Shown here piece after piece: positions 1-8,049 of a stretch of DNA of 14,496 nt (its first letter is position 1; every line of letters begins with the position of its first letter). Below the pieces are notes generated by a model. It was not told the origin of the DNA and did not search any database. It worked only from the letters and a program-made list of their open reading frames with translations. The position numbers were made by a program, and so were the translations under genes. Source of the stretch: Bacteroidales bacterium (lineage in GTDB: Bacteria; Bacteroidota; Bacteroidia; Bacteroidales; UBA7960); NCBI GenBank assembly GCA_007131895.1, contig SLPR01000260.1, forward strand, positions 1 through 14,496, given 5' to 3'.

Positions 1-13
1 AAAATTCTTTCAA

Positions 14-472
14 GTGTATTCCGGTAAATCAATTTTACTTGGTTTATTAGTAATTGCGGCCTCCTGTAATCCATCAACACAGGAAAGCAAGGAAAAAGAA
101 ACACCTTCAGTGTTCACCGAAAAATTGCTATCCGAAGGAGAAAAGCGTATTGACGTGTATTACTTCCATAACCGGATGCGATGCCCGTCCTGCATAGCCC
201 TGGAAGAAACGGCACAAAAAACAATTTATACTTCTTACCCCGGAATGATAGAGCAAGGTAACCTTACCTTTCACATTTTATCGATGGATACTCCCCGCAA
301 CCAGTGGATCGCAGAGAAATACCAGGCTTTCGGACCCACGCTGATTGTTTCGAAGAAAAACGGGCAACAGGAGGAGGTAATTGATCTTACCGGTGATGGT
401 TTTCGTTACGCCATGCGCGATGAAGCACGTTTTGCATCCATTATTAAAAACACTATCGAACAGGAATTTTAA
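14..472 (+). CDS. ArsF-family thioredoxin-like lipoprotein, probably 5'-truncated
   Basis: Small exported lipoprotein with a thioredoxin-like fold. The N-terminus has a hydrophobic stretch (residues 7-17, counted from the GTG at 14) ending in a lipobox-like AASC, so Cys18 would be lipidated. A CPSC redox motif at 57-60 sits in the context FHNRMRCPSC, which I recognise from the family annotated as 'nitrophenyl compound nitroreductase subunit ArsF'. In the described ArsEFG system, ArsE and ArsF are thought to reduce nitroaromatic arsenicals and ArsG exports the amino products. The frame is open upstream of the GTG (it reads KFFQ), so the real start is probably just before the window, giving a longer positively charged signal sequence. 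The ArsG-like gene begins 9 bases after the stop, which implies one operon. Family membership is fairly secure. The arsenical substrate is inherited from annotation, and a general disulfide reductase role is equally possible. Confidence 0.75.
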   Translation: MYSGKSILLGLLVIAASCNPSTQESKEKETPSVFTEKLLSEGEKRIDVYYFHNRMRCPSCIALEETAQKTIYTSYPGMIEQGNLTFHILSMDTPRNQWIAEKYQAFGPTLIVSKKNGQQEEVIDLTGDGFRYAMRDEARFASIIKNTIEQEF

Positions 473-481
473 AAGCTTTTT

Positions 482-1195
482 ATGGAATTTTTATATGCTT
501 TGTTAGACAACACCAACGTTCCCATTCTTTCGGCTTTTATCCTGGGGTTAATGACCGCCATCAGCCCTTGTCCGCTTGCCACCAACATTACTGCCACAGC
601 CTACATCAGCAAAGATCTGAGCAACAAGAAGCGCATATTTTCCAATGGACTGTATTACACCCTGGGGCGCATCATCAGTTACAGTTTGCTGGGCCTAATC
701 CTGTTTTTCGGGGCAGGGGTATTCGCTATTGGCTCTTTTTTCTCTGTGTATGGTGAATTGATTCTGGGGCCATTGCTTTTAATCATCGGCATTTTTATGC
801 TTGATGTAATCAATTTCAGGATGCCCTGGGGCAAGGGATTAGGTTTTACCGATCGCATTGCCGCCAAAGCAAGTGGTGGAAGTTCGGGGGGTGCAATGGT
901 GCTGGGGATGGTATTTGCACTGGCCTTTTGTCCCTACAGCGGGGTATTGTATTTTGGTATGTTAATACCCATGACAGTAGCCAGCACGTCAGGGTTGTTA
1001 TTGCCACCGGTTTTTGCTTTTGCCACCGGCCTGCCTGTAATCATTATCGCCTGGTTACTTGCCTTCAGCGTTAGCGGGGTTGGAAGTTTTTACAACAAAG
1101 TGAAAACCTTTGAGTTCTGGTTTCGAAGAATCGCGGCAGTTGTTTTTATTATTGTTGGAATCTATTACACGGTTACCGTTTATTTCCTGAGATAG
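482..1195 (+). CDS. ArsG-family / CcdA-like membrane permease
   Basis: Integral membrane protein of 237 residues with about six hydrophobic segments (near 12-35, 60-85, 93-112, 137-162, 172-196 and 215-236). It belongs to the DsbD/CcdA transmembrane superfamily: a Cys-Pro pair in segment 1 (SPCPLATN, Cys30) and another in segment 4 (AFCPYSG, Cys150). CcdA uses cysteines in these two places to pass reducing equivalents across the membrane. The close pairing with a CxxC lipoprotein and the overall sequence match proteins named 'aromatic aminobenzylarsenical efflux permease ArsG'. Whether it exports arsenicals or moves electrons to the lipoprotein cannot be decided from sequence. The start ATG follows the upstream stop by 9 bases with no clear Shine-Dalgarno, as is normal in Bacteroidota. 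Confidence 0.78.
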   Translation: MEFLYALLDNTNVPILSAFILGLMTAISPCPLATNITATAYISKDLSNKKRIFSNGLYYTLGRIISYSLLGLILFFGAGVFAIGSFFSVYGELILGPLLLIIGIFMLDVINFRMPWGKGLGFTDRIAAKASGGSSGGAMVLGMVFALAFCPYSGVLYFGMLIPMTVASTSGLLLPPVFAFATGLPVIIIAWLLAFSVSGVGSFYNKVKTFEFWFRRIAAVVFIIVGIYYTVTVYFLR

Positions 1196-1290
1196 CCAAA
1201 TCCGTAAAAGGAATACATACTCATCCTTTTCAAATACTCCTGGCGAAGCATAATCCCTGGCGATTTAGATTGTTTTTCATTATTGGATGA

Positions 1291-1320
1291 TTTGTACTTC
1301 AAACAGATTCACTAAATTCG
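1291..1320 (+). promoter_or_regulatory. candidate Bacteroidota promoter before the DoxX/MauE gene
   Basis: TTTG at 1291-1294 and TAAATTCG at 1313-1320, 18 bases apart, resemble the -33 and -7 elements (TTTG and TAnnTTTG) with one mismatch in the second. It would give a leader of about 20 bases before the ATG at 1346. Weak evidence, based on consensus only. Confidence 0.3.
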
Positions 1321-1345
1321 CACTGCCTAACCAAAATTGTATGTT

Positions 1346-2485
1346 ATGAAGAAAGATGCTCTGATCAATATCTTGCTCTGGATTTCGCGCCTCCTGTTTG
1401 GCGTAATATTCATTTTCTCCGGGTTTGTCAAAGCCATTGACCCGCTGGGTTCTACCTATAAATTTCAGGATTACTTCATGGCTTTTGGCACCGAATGGCT
1501 TTTCCCCACCGCTTTACCCTTATCCATATTGATGAGTGGACTTGAGTTTGTAATCGGGTTTACGGTATTGCTGGGTATCAAAATGCGCTACAGTGCGTGG
1601 GGGGGATTGTTGTTCATGCTCGTTTTTACCCCCCTCACCCTTTACATCGCCATTTTCGAACCCGTTTCTGATTGTGGGTGTTTTGGCGATGCCCTGATCA
1701 TCAGCAATTGGGCTACGTTCTACAAGAACATCTTTATCCTGGCTGCTGCCGTTTTCATCTTTTTCTATAAAGACAGGGTGAAACCGCTCTGGTCAGAAAA
1801 GAAAGACTGGTACCTGGTACTCCTGTTGTTTGTTTTTATTACCTGGCTTTCGGTGTATGGTCTCAGAAACCTGCCTGTCATGGACTTCCGTCCATGGAAA
1901 GTGGGCAACAACATTGCTGAGCAAATGCAACCCATTCAGGAAGAAATTGCAGAATTTTATTTTATCTACAGAAACACAGAAACGGGAGAGCAGAAAGAAT
2001 TTGCTGTGAGTGACCTTCCTGCGGCAGAGGATGGTTGGGAATATGTTGACAGGAAAGAGATTATCATACAGGAGTATATTGAAGCTCCCATTGATGACTT
2101 TGTCATACAGGATGAATCGGGGTTTGATGTGGCCGACATTTACCTGGGCAATCCCGATTATCAGTTTTTGCTGATTGTGTATGATGTGCGACGCACAAAT
2201 GAGAAGGCCTTTGCCATACGCATCAACGATTTTGCCGCCCGGGCTGAAGCCGATGATGTTTCTTTCATTGCCCTCACAGGCAGCTCACTGGACGATATTG
2301 ATGTGTTCAGGCATCAGATCCAGGCAGCATATCCCTTTTACCAGTCTGATGCCATCAAGCTGAAAACCATTGTCAGGGCCAATCCCGGACTGGTGTTGAT
2401 GAAAGACTGGGAGGTTATTGCCAAATGGCATCACCGGAATATTCCTTCCTATGAAGAGGCGAAGGAAAAATATATGAAGGAGTGA
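1346..2485 (+). CDS. BT_3928-like DoxX/MauE family membrane protein
   Basis: 379-residue protein. The N-terminal half is a DoxX/MauE-type four- or five-helix membrane domain (hydrophobic stretches near 6-28, 52-77, 85-107, 127-143 and 157-172), with the motif SDCGCFGD (Cys110, Cys112) typical of MauE/DoxX proteins tied to thiol oxidation or reduction. The C-terminal half is soluble and ends in a region that looks like a degenerate thioredoxin/redoxin fold without a CxxC pair. This architecture matches the Bacteroidota family named after BT_3928, whose function is not established. I start at the ATG at 1346 (MKKDALINILLW) rather than the in-frame TTG three codons earlier, because it gives a normal start codon and a lysine-rich N-terminus before the first helix. 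The decarboxylase gene follows after 39 bases, probably on the same transcript. Confidence 0.75.
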   Translation: MKKDALINILLWISRLLFGVIFIFSGFVKAIDPLGSTYKFQDYFMAFGTEWLFPTALPLSILMSGLEFVIGFTVLLGIKMRYSAWGGLLFMLVFTPLTLYIAIFEPVSDCGCFGDALIISNWATFYKNIFILAAAVFIFFYKDRVKPLWSEKKDWYLVLLLFVFITWLSVYGLRNLPVMDFRPWKVGNNIAEQMQPIQEEIAEFYFIYRNTETGEQKEFAVSDLPAAEDGWEYVDRKEIIIQEYIEAPIDDFVIQDESGFDVADIYLGNPDYQFLLIVYDVRRTNEKAFAIRINDFAARAEADDVSFIALTGSSLDDIDVFRHQIQAAYPFYQSDAIKLKTIVRANPGLVLMKDWEVIAKWHHRNIPSYEEAKEKYMKE

Positions 2486-2524
2486 CATTTTGTTGTTCTT
2501 TGAACCCTTAAAGACTGTTGTTGT

Positions 2525-3925
2525 ATGGACAAAGAAGCCTTTCGCAAATATGGGCACGAGCTGGTGGACTGGATTGCAGAATACTATGAAACCATTGAAA
2601 AGTATCCTGTAAAGTCCAGATTAGGGCCGGGAGATGTGAAAAAACAATTGCCGGCTGTTGCCCCTGATAAAGGCGAAGCTACAGAGACAATCATTGACGA
2701 TTTTAAACGCATCATCATGCCGGGCATCAGTCATTGGCAACACCCGGGATGGTTTGCCTATTTCCCGGCCAACAACAGCCCTGTATCGGTGCTGGCCGAA
2801 ATGCTCACTGCCGGCCTGGGTGTGCAGGGGATGATTTGGGATACCTCACCCGCGGCTACCGAACTGGAGGAAGTGGTAATGAACTGGCTAAGAGATATGA
2901 TTGGCTTACCGGCAGAATTCTCCGGTGTTATCCAGGATACCGCCTCAACAGCCACCTTGTGCGCTTTGCTCTCGGCCCGCGAAAAAATCACCGCCTTTGA
3001 AATCAATCAAAAAGGATTTGATAAAACCCTCAGAATTTACACCAGCTCCCAAACCCATTCCAGTATTGAAAAGGGGGTGAAAATTGCCGGCTTTGGCAGG
3101 CAAAACCTGGTGTATGTGGATGTGGATCAAAACTTTGCCCTGAAGCCCGATGTGTTGCAAAAGGCCATTGAGGAGGACTTGCAGAAAGGGTTTGTGCCCT
3201 GTTGTGTTGTGGCCACCCTGGGAACCACCTCTTCCATGGCGATGGATCCGGTGGAAGAAATAGCAGAAATATGCAGGCAATACGGGATATGGCTGCACGT
3301 GGATGCTGCTTTTGCCGGTACAGCCGCCATCGTTCCCCAATACAGGGAGTTTATGAAAGGGACGGAAAAAGCCGACTCCTTTGTTTTTAATCCTCACAAG
3401 TGGATGCTGACCAACTTCGATTGTTCGGCCTATTTTGTAAAAGAACCGGAGATACTTAAAGGCACCTTTTCAATCATGCCCGAATATCTCAAAACCGCAG
3501 CTGATGAAAAGGTGAACAATTACCGCGACTGGGGCGTGCCGCTGGGTCGACGCTTCCGCTCCCTGAAGCTCTGGTTTGTTATTCGCTATTACGGGCAGGA
3601 GGGCATTGCCGATATGGTGCGCAAACACGTTGGGCTGGCCGCTAAATTTGCCGGCTGGCTAAAAGAAAACCCTGATTTTGAAATTCTTGCACCTGTTAAC
3701 CTTAGCCTGGTTTGCTTCCGGTATGTGAAGCAGGGATTCGACGATGCTACTCTAAATGAATTCAACAAGAATCTGCTGAAGCAAATCAACGCTTCCGGCG
3801 ATGTATACCTGACCCACACCGTTTTGAACGGTAAATACTGCCTGCGGCTTTCTGTAGGGCAAAGAACCACTGAGGAAAGGCATGTGAGAAGGGTATTTGA
3901 TTTGTTGATGACTTTTATTTCCTGA
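2525..3925 (+). CDS. Aromatic-L-amino-acid decarboxylase (PLP-dependent, group II)
   Basis: 466-residue fold-type I PLP enzyme of the aromatic amino acid decarboxylase family (full length for the family). Visible landmarks against animal DOPA decarboxylase: THSS with His178 (equivalent of His192, stacks on PLP); HVDAAFAG with Asp260 (pairs with the pyridine nitrogen); NPHKWMLTNFDCSA with Lys292 (Schiff base to PLP); MPEYLKT with Tyr321 (equivalent of the catalytic-loop Tyr332); and PLGRRFRSLKLWFV at 338-351. Keeping Tyr321 argues for true decarboxylation rather than the aldehyde-synthase activity seen when this residue is Phe. The substrate is probably tryptophan, tyrosine, phenylalanine or DOPA, giving CO2 and an arylamine in the cytoplasm; sequence alone does not tell which. 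It is likely co-transcribed with the upstream membrane protein. No clear terminator follows. Confidence 0.88.
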   Translation: MDKEAFRKYGHELVDWIAEYYETIEKYPVKSRLGPGDVKKQLPAVAPDKGEATETIIDDFKRIIMPGISHWQHPGWFAYFPANNSPVSVLAEMLTAGLGVQGMIWDTSPAATELEEVVMNWLRDMIGLPAEFSGVIQDTASTATLCALLSAREKITAFEINQKGFDKTLRIYTSSQTHSSIEKGVKIAGFGRQNLVYVDVDQNFALKPDVLQKAIEEDLQKGFVPCCVVATLGTTSSMAMDPVEEIAEICRQYGIWLHVDAAFAGTAAIVPQYREFMKGTEKADSFVFNPHKWMLTNFDCSAYFVKEPEILKGTFSIMPEYLKTAADEKVNNYRDWGVPLGRRFRSLKLWFVIRYYGQEGIADMVRKHVGLAAKFAGWLKENPDFEILAPVNLSLVCFRYVKQGFDDATLNEFNKNLLKQINASGDVYLTHTVLNGKYCLRLSVGQRTTEERHVRRVFDLLMTFIS

Positions 3926-4313
3926 CAGGCAGCTGATTTCATGAGAGGGGGGTGCACCGAAGCCACCAATATCCACTGCCATAAACCCAGTAGCCCTTTT
4001 CATTTTAGATTTCCAGGTTTCGTGCAGCGTATGATACGACTATGAAATGGCAGATAGTATTGACAATGTAAACCTTATTTCTAGTAAGGAGGATTAGTAA
4101 ACTACAGCGCCGGTCAAAGACCTGATTAGAATGAAAAAAGTGATTGCCGGCGCAATGAAAAAAAGGACATAATCGAACACTAAAAACAATAAAGACCTTA
4201 AACAATAAGAATACCCTACAGAATTGTCATTGGGACTGAAGAGGAGTCCACGAAGTATAAGCGTTGCCAGATTTAAAGAGATTAACCGGATTGTATTAAA
4301 AAAAGATTTTCCT
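3926..4313. other. 388-base stretch without a convincing gene
   Basis: No credible coding sequence. It holds a perfect 7-base inverted repeat, GCGCCGG at 4107-4113 and CCGGCGC at 4147-4153 with 33 bases between, and an isolated AAGGAGG at 4086-4092 that is not followed by a usable start codon. A 13-codon ATG frame at 4131 lies inside the inverted repeat and looks like chance. The frame of the MmcQ/YjbR gene stays open back to 4224, but the extra 30 codons do not resemble the family. No perfect TAnnTTTG promoter element was seen. It could be a decayed gene or simply a long spacer. Confidence 0.5.
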
Positions 4314-4664
4314 ATGAACATAGAAGAATTCCGCGATTTTTGTCTCTCCATGAAGGGAACCACTGAAGATTTCCCCTTTGACGAACAGGCCCTTGTGTTT
4401 AAGGTAATGGGAAAGATGTTTGCATTGACCAATGTTGATACCTTTGAAAGCATCAACCTGAAATGTGATCCTGAAAAGGCCCTGGAGTTGAGGGAGCAAT
4501 ACCCGGGCGTGCAGCCGGGTTATCACATGAGCAAAAAACACTGGAACACGGTACTTACCGATGGAGAAATCCCGGATCCGTTGCTCAAACAATGGACCCG
4601 GGATTCGTATGATCTGGTAGTGGCCGGAATGCCAAAAAAGCTTCGCAGTCAGCTCAATGAATAA
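4314..4664 (+). CDS. MmcQ/YjbR family protein
   Basis: 117-residue cytoplasmic protein of the MmcQ/YjbR (DUF419) family, a small CyaY-like alpha/beta fold often labelled DNA-binding, with no firmly established role. Family hallmarks are the N-terminal MNIEEFRDFCLSMKGTTEDF, the central ALVFKVMGKMFAL strand region (about residues 23-35), INLKCDPEKALELREQYPGV at 45-64, and HMSKKHWNTV at 68-77 before a C-terminal helix with SYDLVVAGMPKK. The length is normal for the family. The in-frame ATG at 4224 would add 30 residues that do not fit, so 4314 is preferred. It converges on the chemoreceptor gene with only five bases between the two stop codons. Confidence 0.85.
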   Translation: MNIEEFRDFCLSMKGTTEDFPFDEQALVFKVMGKMFALTNVDTFESINLKCDPEKALELREQYPGVQPGYHMSKKHWNTVLTDGEIPDPLLKQWTRDSYDLVVAGMPKKLRSQLNE

Positions 4665-4669
4665 CCGTT

Positions 4670-6490
4670 CTACAATTTGAAGAATGCAGTCATCTCTTTG
4701 AGCTGTTCGGCTTGTGCCGATAACTCTTCAGAGCTTGAGGCCAATTCTTCACTGGCCGAGGCATTTTGCTGGGTAATCTGGTTGAGGGATGCAAGGGCGG
4801 TGTTGATTTGTTCTGCACCTGTGCTTTGCTCATTGCTGGCAGCGGCTATTTCCTGAATCATGGTAGCTGTTCTCTCTATCTCGGGGACAATCTTTTTCAG
4901 CATTTCGCCAGCCTGCTCAGAAATTCTCAATCCCGAATCCGATAGTTTATTGATTTCTTCGGCAGCAACATGACTCCTCTCTGCAAGTTTTCTTACCTCT
5001 GAGGCTACCACTGCAAAGCCTTTGCCGTGTTCTCCGGCCCTGGCAGCTTCAACGGCGGCGTTAAGGGCCAGCAGGTTGGTTTGAGAAGCGATTTCACTGA
5101 TGATAGAAATTCTTTCTGCGATTTCCCGCATGCTTTTGGCTGCTTCAATGGTTGATTCGTTCCCTTTCCGCACTTCCTGCACGGATACCTGGGCAATCTT
5201 TTCAGTGCCACGCGCATTATCAGTATTGTGCGAAATGTTGGAAGACATCTCCTCCATGGAAGAGGAAACCTCCTCAACAGAGGATGCCTGATCATTGGCC
5301 CCCTGCGATATTTGCTGTGCCGTTGAGCTCATCTGATGGCTGGCCGTGGAAAGGTAGCCTGAGATATCAATAACCTGCTGTACGATATTGCGCAAAGATG
5401 TCACCATTTTGTTCTGGGAGTCTGCAAGCTTTCCTACCTCATCATCACTTTCCACTTCAATGCTTACGTTGAGATCCCCATTGGCAATTTTTTCTGAAGC
5501 CGAAACCAGTTTTGCGATGGGGTTGATGACAAAACGGTTGATGATCCAGGTGAGAATAAATGTAATGAGCAAAATGATTAAAATAAAAACAGCCGCTACG
5601 TAGGCAATGATTCCCCGGTTGAGTTGATTAATCACCTGCATGCTGGTTCCGCAAAAGAGCATTCCAATCACTTCGTTATTCAGGTCAATCAAAGGCATGT
5701 AAGCTGCCTTGTAAGGTTCTCCTGCAATTCGCGAATTGCCGTAATAAGTTTGTCGCTGAACAAGCACCCTGTTTTCGATTTCCGGTATTCCCAGTTCAGT
5801 ACCTACAATTCGCCTGCCGCTGTTGTCAGTAATGGTGGTTTGGTAGCGCGTGTTGCCGGTAAAAATGGTAACTTCTGATCCAATTGCGCGTTTGATATCA
5901 TCCACAAAGCGGGTATCGTCGAATACAAATCCTGTGGAAATGGCTCCGATAATGTTGCCGTTGTTGTCCCTGAGGGGTGTACCTGCCCTGATGGAAAGTC
6001 TTACTACTCTTCCTTCCTCGATACCAACACTTTTGCGTCCCTGTAAGGAAAGTTGCACATTGCGCTGGTTACCAATATTGTCACTATGATTATCAGGAGC
6101 ATGCGCCCTGATGAGAACATTGCCCTCGTTGTCAGTTACCACAAAGTAGTGCAGGTCAAAAGCATTCATGGCTGTTTGGCCCAAATCCAGGGCCATTTGC
6201 CGGTCGTTGTTTTCCAGAGCTTCCGCCAGGCGAGCAGAGTTTTCAAACCATTCTCCTGCCTTTAGCGCGGTTTGCTGCAAACGGCTCATTTCATCCTGAA
6301 TGAACTGGGCCTGGGTGCGTATAGTACCGTCAAAATATCTGTTTAACTCTCGATCTACTGTGCGATAGATCAAAAATACTATCACCAGAAACAGCAATGC
6401 ATTTAATACGTTTTGGGTGGCGAAAATTTTAAACCGAATACTCTTTGATTGCATTCTCGTCTTCTCTCCTTCTTTTTGCATGGTTTTCAA
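4670..6490 (-). CDS. Methyl-accepting chemotaxis protein with double Cache sensor
   Basis: 606-residue transmembrane chemoreceptor. In order: a short cytoplasmic tail; a membrane segment near 28-43; a periplasmic sensor of about 250 residues with two Cache modules (TPLRDNNGNIIGAISTG near 171-187, and SEVTIF to VIGMLFCG at 205-281), as in Cache_3/Cache_2 fusions; a second membrane segment near 293-316; HAMP at about 317-369; and a coiled-coil signalling domain. Its conserved hairpin tip spans 463-506 (IASQTNLLALNAAVEAARAG, then HGKGFAVVASEVRKLAERS). Glu-rich stretches (SSVEEVSSSMEEM, SASEELASSSEEL) look like methylation regions. There is no C-terminal NWETF-type CheR tether. The start is uncertain: Met13 (6454) is an alternative to Met1. 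No cheA, cheW, cheB, cheR or flagellar gene is nearby, so it must signal to proteins encoded elsewhere. The ligand cannot be read from sequence. The 296-base spacer upstream has no perfect -7 promoter match. Confidence 0.9.
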   Translation of the reverse strand: MKTMQKEGEKTRMQSKSIRFKIFATQNVLNALLFLVIVFLIYRTVDRELNRYFDGTIRTQAQFIQDEMSRLQQTALKAGEWFENSARLAEALENNDRQMALDLGQTAMNAFDLHYFVVTDNEGNVLIRAHAPDNHSDNIGNQRNVQLSLQGRKSVGIEEGRVVRLSIRAGTPLRDNNGNIIGAISTGFVFDDTRFVDDIKRAIGSEVTIFTGNTRYQTTITDNSGRRIVGTELGIPEIENRVLVQRQTYYGNSRIAGEPYKAAYMPLIDLNNEVIGMLFCGTSMQVINQLNRGIIAYVAAVFILIILLITFILTWIINRFVINPIAKLVSASEKIANGDLNVSIEVESDDEVGKLADSQNKMVTSLRNIVQQVIDISGYLSTASHQMSSTAQQISQGANDQASSVEEVSSSMEEMSSNISHNTDNARGTEKIAQVSVQEVRKGNESTIEAAKSMREIAERISIISEIASQTNLLALNAAVEAARAGEHGKGFAVVASEVRKLAERSHVAAEEINKLSDSGLRISEQAGEMLKKIVPEIERTATMIQEIAAASNEQSTGAEQINTALASLNQITQQNASASEELASSSEELSAQAEQLKEMTAFFKL

Positions 6491-6786
6491 TTCTTTTAAT
6501 TTTCATTCTGGTTAAGGATGTTGGCAGCAATATGACCTGTCAACACTTTCTCTAATTCTCCTTTTGCAAATTTCCGTATAAGAATCCGCCTTAAAAACAG
6601 TGCTTTACTTAATTTATATTCAGCGTTTTACGCATAAAATTAAACGGACGTATTGCATGTTTGTCTGATTAGAAAAAAAAGATTGTTTATCGTCAATAAT
6701 CCGTGGTTAGGAAAATAATGGGATGCACGTGATTTGATTTTTGGGAAAAAACCTTCGGGAATAAATAGAGCAAAGTGAAAAATACA

Positions 6787-7917
6787 TTAAACAAACGAAA
6801 GCAAATAGCCTGCAAGAGCTGCGCCGGCAATGATCCAGAGGGTGTTGATTTTCAACGGTCCCCACACGGCCAGTGAGGTAAGCAACATGATCAAAGCGGG
6901 CTTCCAGCCCGTTACTACCTCAAAGCCCAGCACCACAAACACAGATGCCATTACCCCGACGGCAGCAACATTTACAGAATCCAGAAAGGCTGCTGAAACA
7001 GGCGATTGTCTGAGTTTTTTAATAAAGGGGTACAGAATGAGAATAAACAAAAAGGAGGGGAGAACAATAGCTATGGTGGCAATGGCAGCTCCCTGGAAAC
7101 CATCCAGCAAAAAGCCAATGAATGTAGCTGAGGAGATCAGTGGTCCGGGAGTTATCTGTCCGATGGCTATGGCATCTAATAACTGCCCCGGGGTAATCCA
7201 ACCGAGTTTTTCCACCAGCTCTGCATTCACATAAGCTATCAGCACATAGCCCGATCCAAATAGCAAAGCACCTATTTTTAAAAATATCCAGAACAGTTTT
7301 GTAACAGAATAAGATACAATGACACTGCCAGCCAGTGGAATGCTCAAAAGCGGCAGGAATACAGATTTTGACAGGCCCTGATGGGCTTTTTTCCTGGCCA
7401 TGAAATACAACATGCCCACAATACCCGCTCCGGGAATGGCCAGAACTTCATTGAGCCCCGCAAGGGTTGTCACAACAACGATTGCCCCCAGGATAGCAAG
7501 CTGGAAATTTTTAATGGCTTTTCTTCCCAATTTTACGATGGCACCGGCTATGATCACAAGGATGGCAGGCTTGATCCCATTGAGCACTATTTCCATCCCG
7601 GGCAGGTGCTCATATCGCACATAAAACACGGCAATGACTCCCGTAATCAGGGTCGCAGGGATGATAAATCCCATTCCACCGAGAATCATTCCCCAAAAAC
7701 CCCTCAGCTGATAGCCCACCAGCATCGTTATTTGGGTAGAATTCGGACCCGGGATCAGGTTCACTCCCCCCAGGTAATCCAGGAATTGTTGCCGTGTGAG
7801 CCATTTCTTTTTGGCTACCAGTTCTGTTTCCATGAGGGCAGCATGGGCTGCAGGGCCGCCAAAGGCAATGAGACCCAACCGAAAAAATTCCCTGAAAATA
7901 TCCAGCAGCGTAATCAT
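6787..7917 (-). CDS. ChrA-family chromate/oxyanion transporter
   Basis: 376-residue membrane protein of the chromate ion transporter (CHR) family, long form with two homologous halves. The first half carries FGGPAAH (19-25) and NLIPGPNSTQ (53-62). The second half repeats the pattern with FGSGY (220-224), WITPGQLLDAIAIGQITPGP (240-259) and SSATFIG. Characterised ChrA proteins export chromate, and the family may handle other oxyanions, so the substrate here is not proven. I start at the ATG at 7917 (MITLLDIFREFFRLG), where family similarity begins; the earlier in-frame ATG at 7950 adds eleven unrelated residues. The gene lies downstream of the AOR gene on the same strand, but a hairpin terminator lies between them, so co-expression would need readthrough. 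No promoter of its own was seen. Confidence 0.88.
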   Translation of the reverse strand: MITLLDIFREFFRLGLIAFGGPAAHAALMETELVAKKKWLTRQQFLDYLGGVNLIPGPNSTQITMLVGYQLRGFWGMILGGMGFIIPATLITGVIAVFYVRYEHLPGMEIVLNGIKPAILVIIAGAIVKLGRKAIKNFQLAILGAIVVVTTLAGLNEVLAIPGAGIVGMLYFMARKKAHQGLSKSVFLPLLSIPLAGSVIVSYSVTKLFWIFLKIGALLFGSGYVLIAYVNAELVEKLGWITPGQLLDAIAIGQITPGPLISSATFIGFLLDGFQGAAIATIAIVLPSFLFILILYPFIKKLRQSPVSAAFLDSVNVAAVGVMASVFVVLGFEVVTGWKPALIMLLTSLAVWGPLKINTLWIIAGAALAGYLLSFV

Positions 7918-7963
7918 ACAACTAAAATAGCTAAAAAACATTATACGCACGGCAGGGAAAACA

Positions 7964-8000
7964 AAAAAAGGGAGGTCGCTTCAGAGCGCCTCCCTTTTTT
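7964..8000 (-). terminator. Rho-independent terminator of the aldehyde oxidoreductase gene
   Basis: AAAAAAGGGAGG (7964-7975) pairs perfectly with CCTCCCTTTTTT (7989-8000). Inside, CGCT (7977-7980) pairs with AGCG (7985-7988) around a TCAG loop, with one bulged T at 7976. On the minus strand it is a GC-rich stem flanked by an A tract and ending in a run of Ts, about 50 bases after the AOR stop. The symmetry means it could stop plus-strand transcription too. Confidence 0.9.
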
Positions 8001-8049
8001 GTGTTGAGTATTTAGTTTCCAGCAATTGGTGTTTTCTTGCAAGCACTAT

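Noticed and set aside
1346..3925. A possible arylamine-to-acid pathway linking the decarboxylase with the aldehyde oxidoreductase
   Set aside because: An amine oxidase or transaminase would be needed between them. None is present, the genes lie on opposite strands more than 4 kb apart, and nothing ties their regulation.
4058..4086. TTGACA-like sequence resembling a sigma-70 type -35 box before the MmcQ/YjbR gene
   Set aside because: Bacteroidota primary sigma factors use different elements, and no good -10 hexamer lies at the proper distance.
4131..4172. A 13-codon ATG frame (MKKVIAGAMKKRT) near an AAGGAGG
   Set aside because: Too short to support, with 38 bases between the AAGGAGG and the ATG, and it overlaps the inverted repeat.
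7381..8007. A 208-codon plus-strand frame opposite the ChrA-family gene
   Set aside because: The minus strand encodes a full ChrA-family protein with both repeated motifs. The plus translation is rich in His, Asn and Gln, as expected from antisense of membrane-protein codons.
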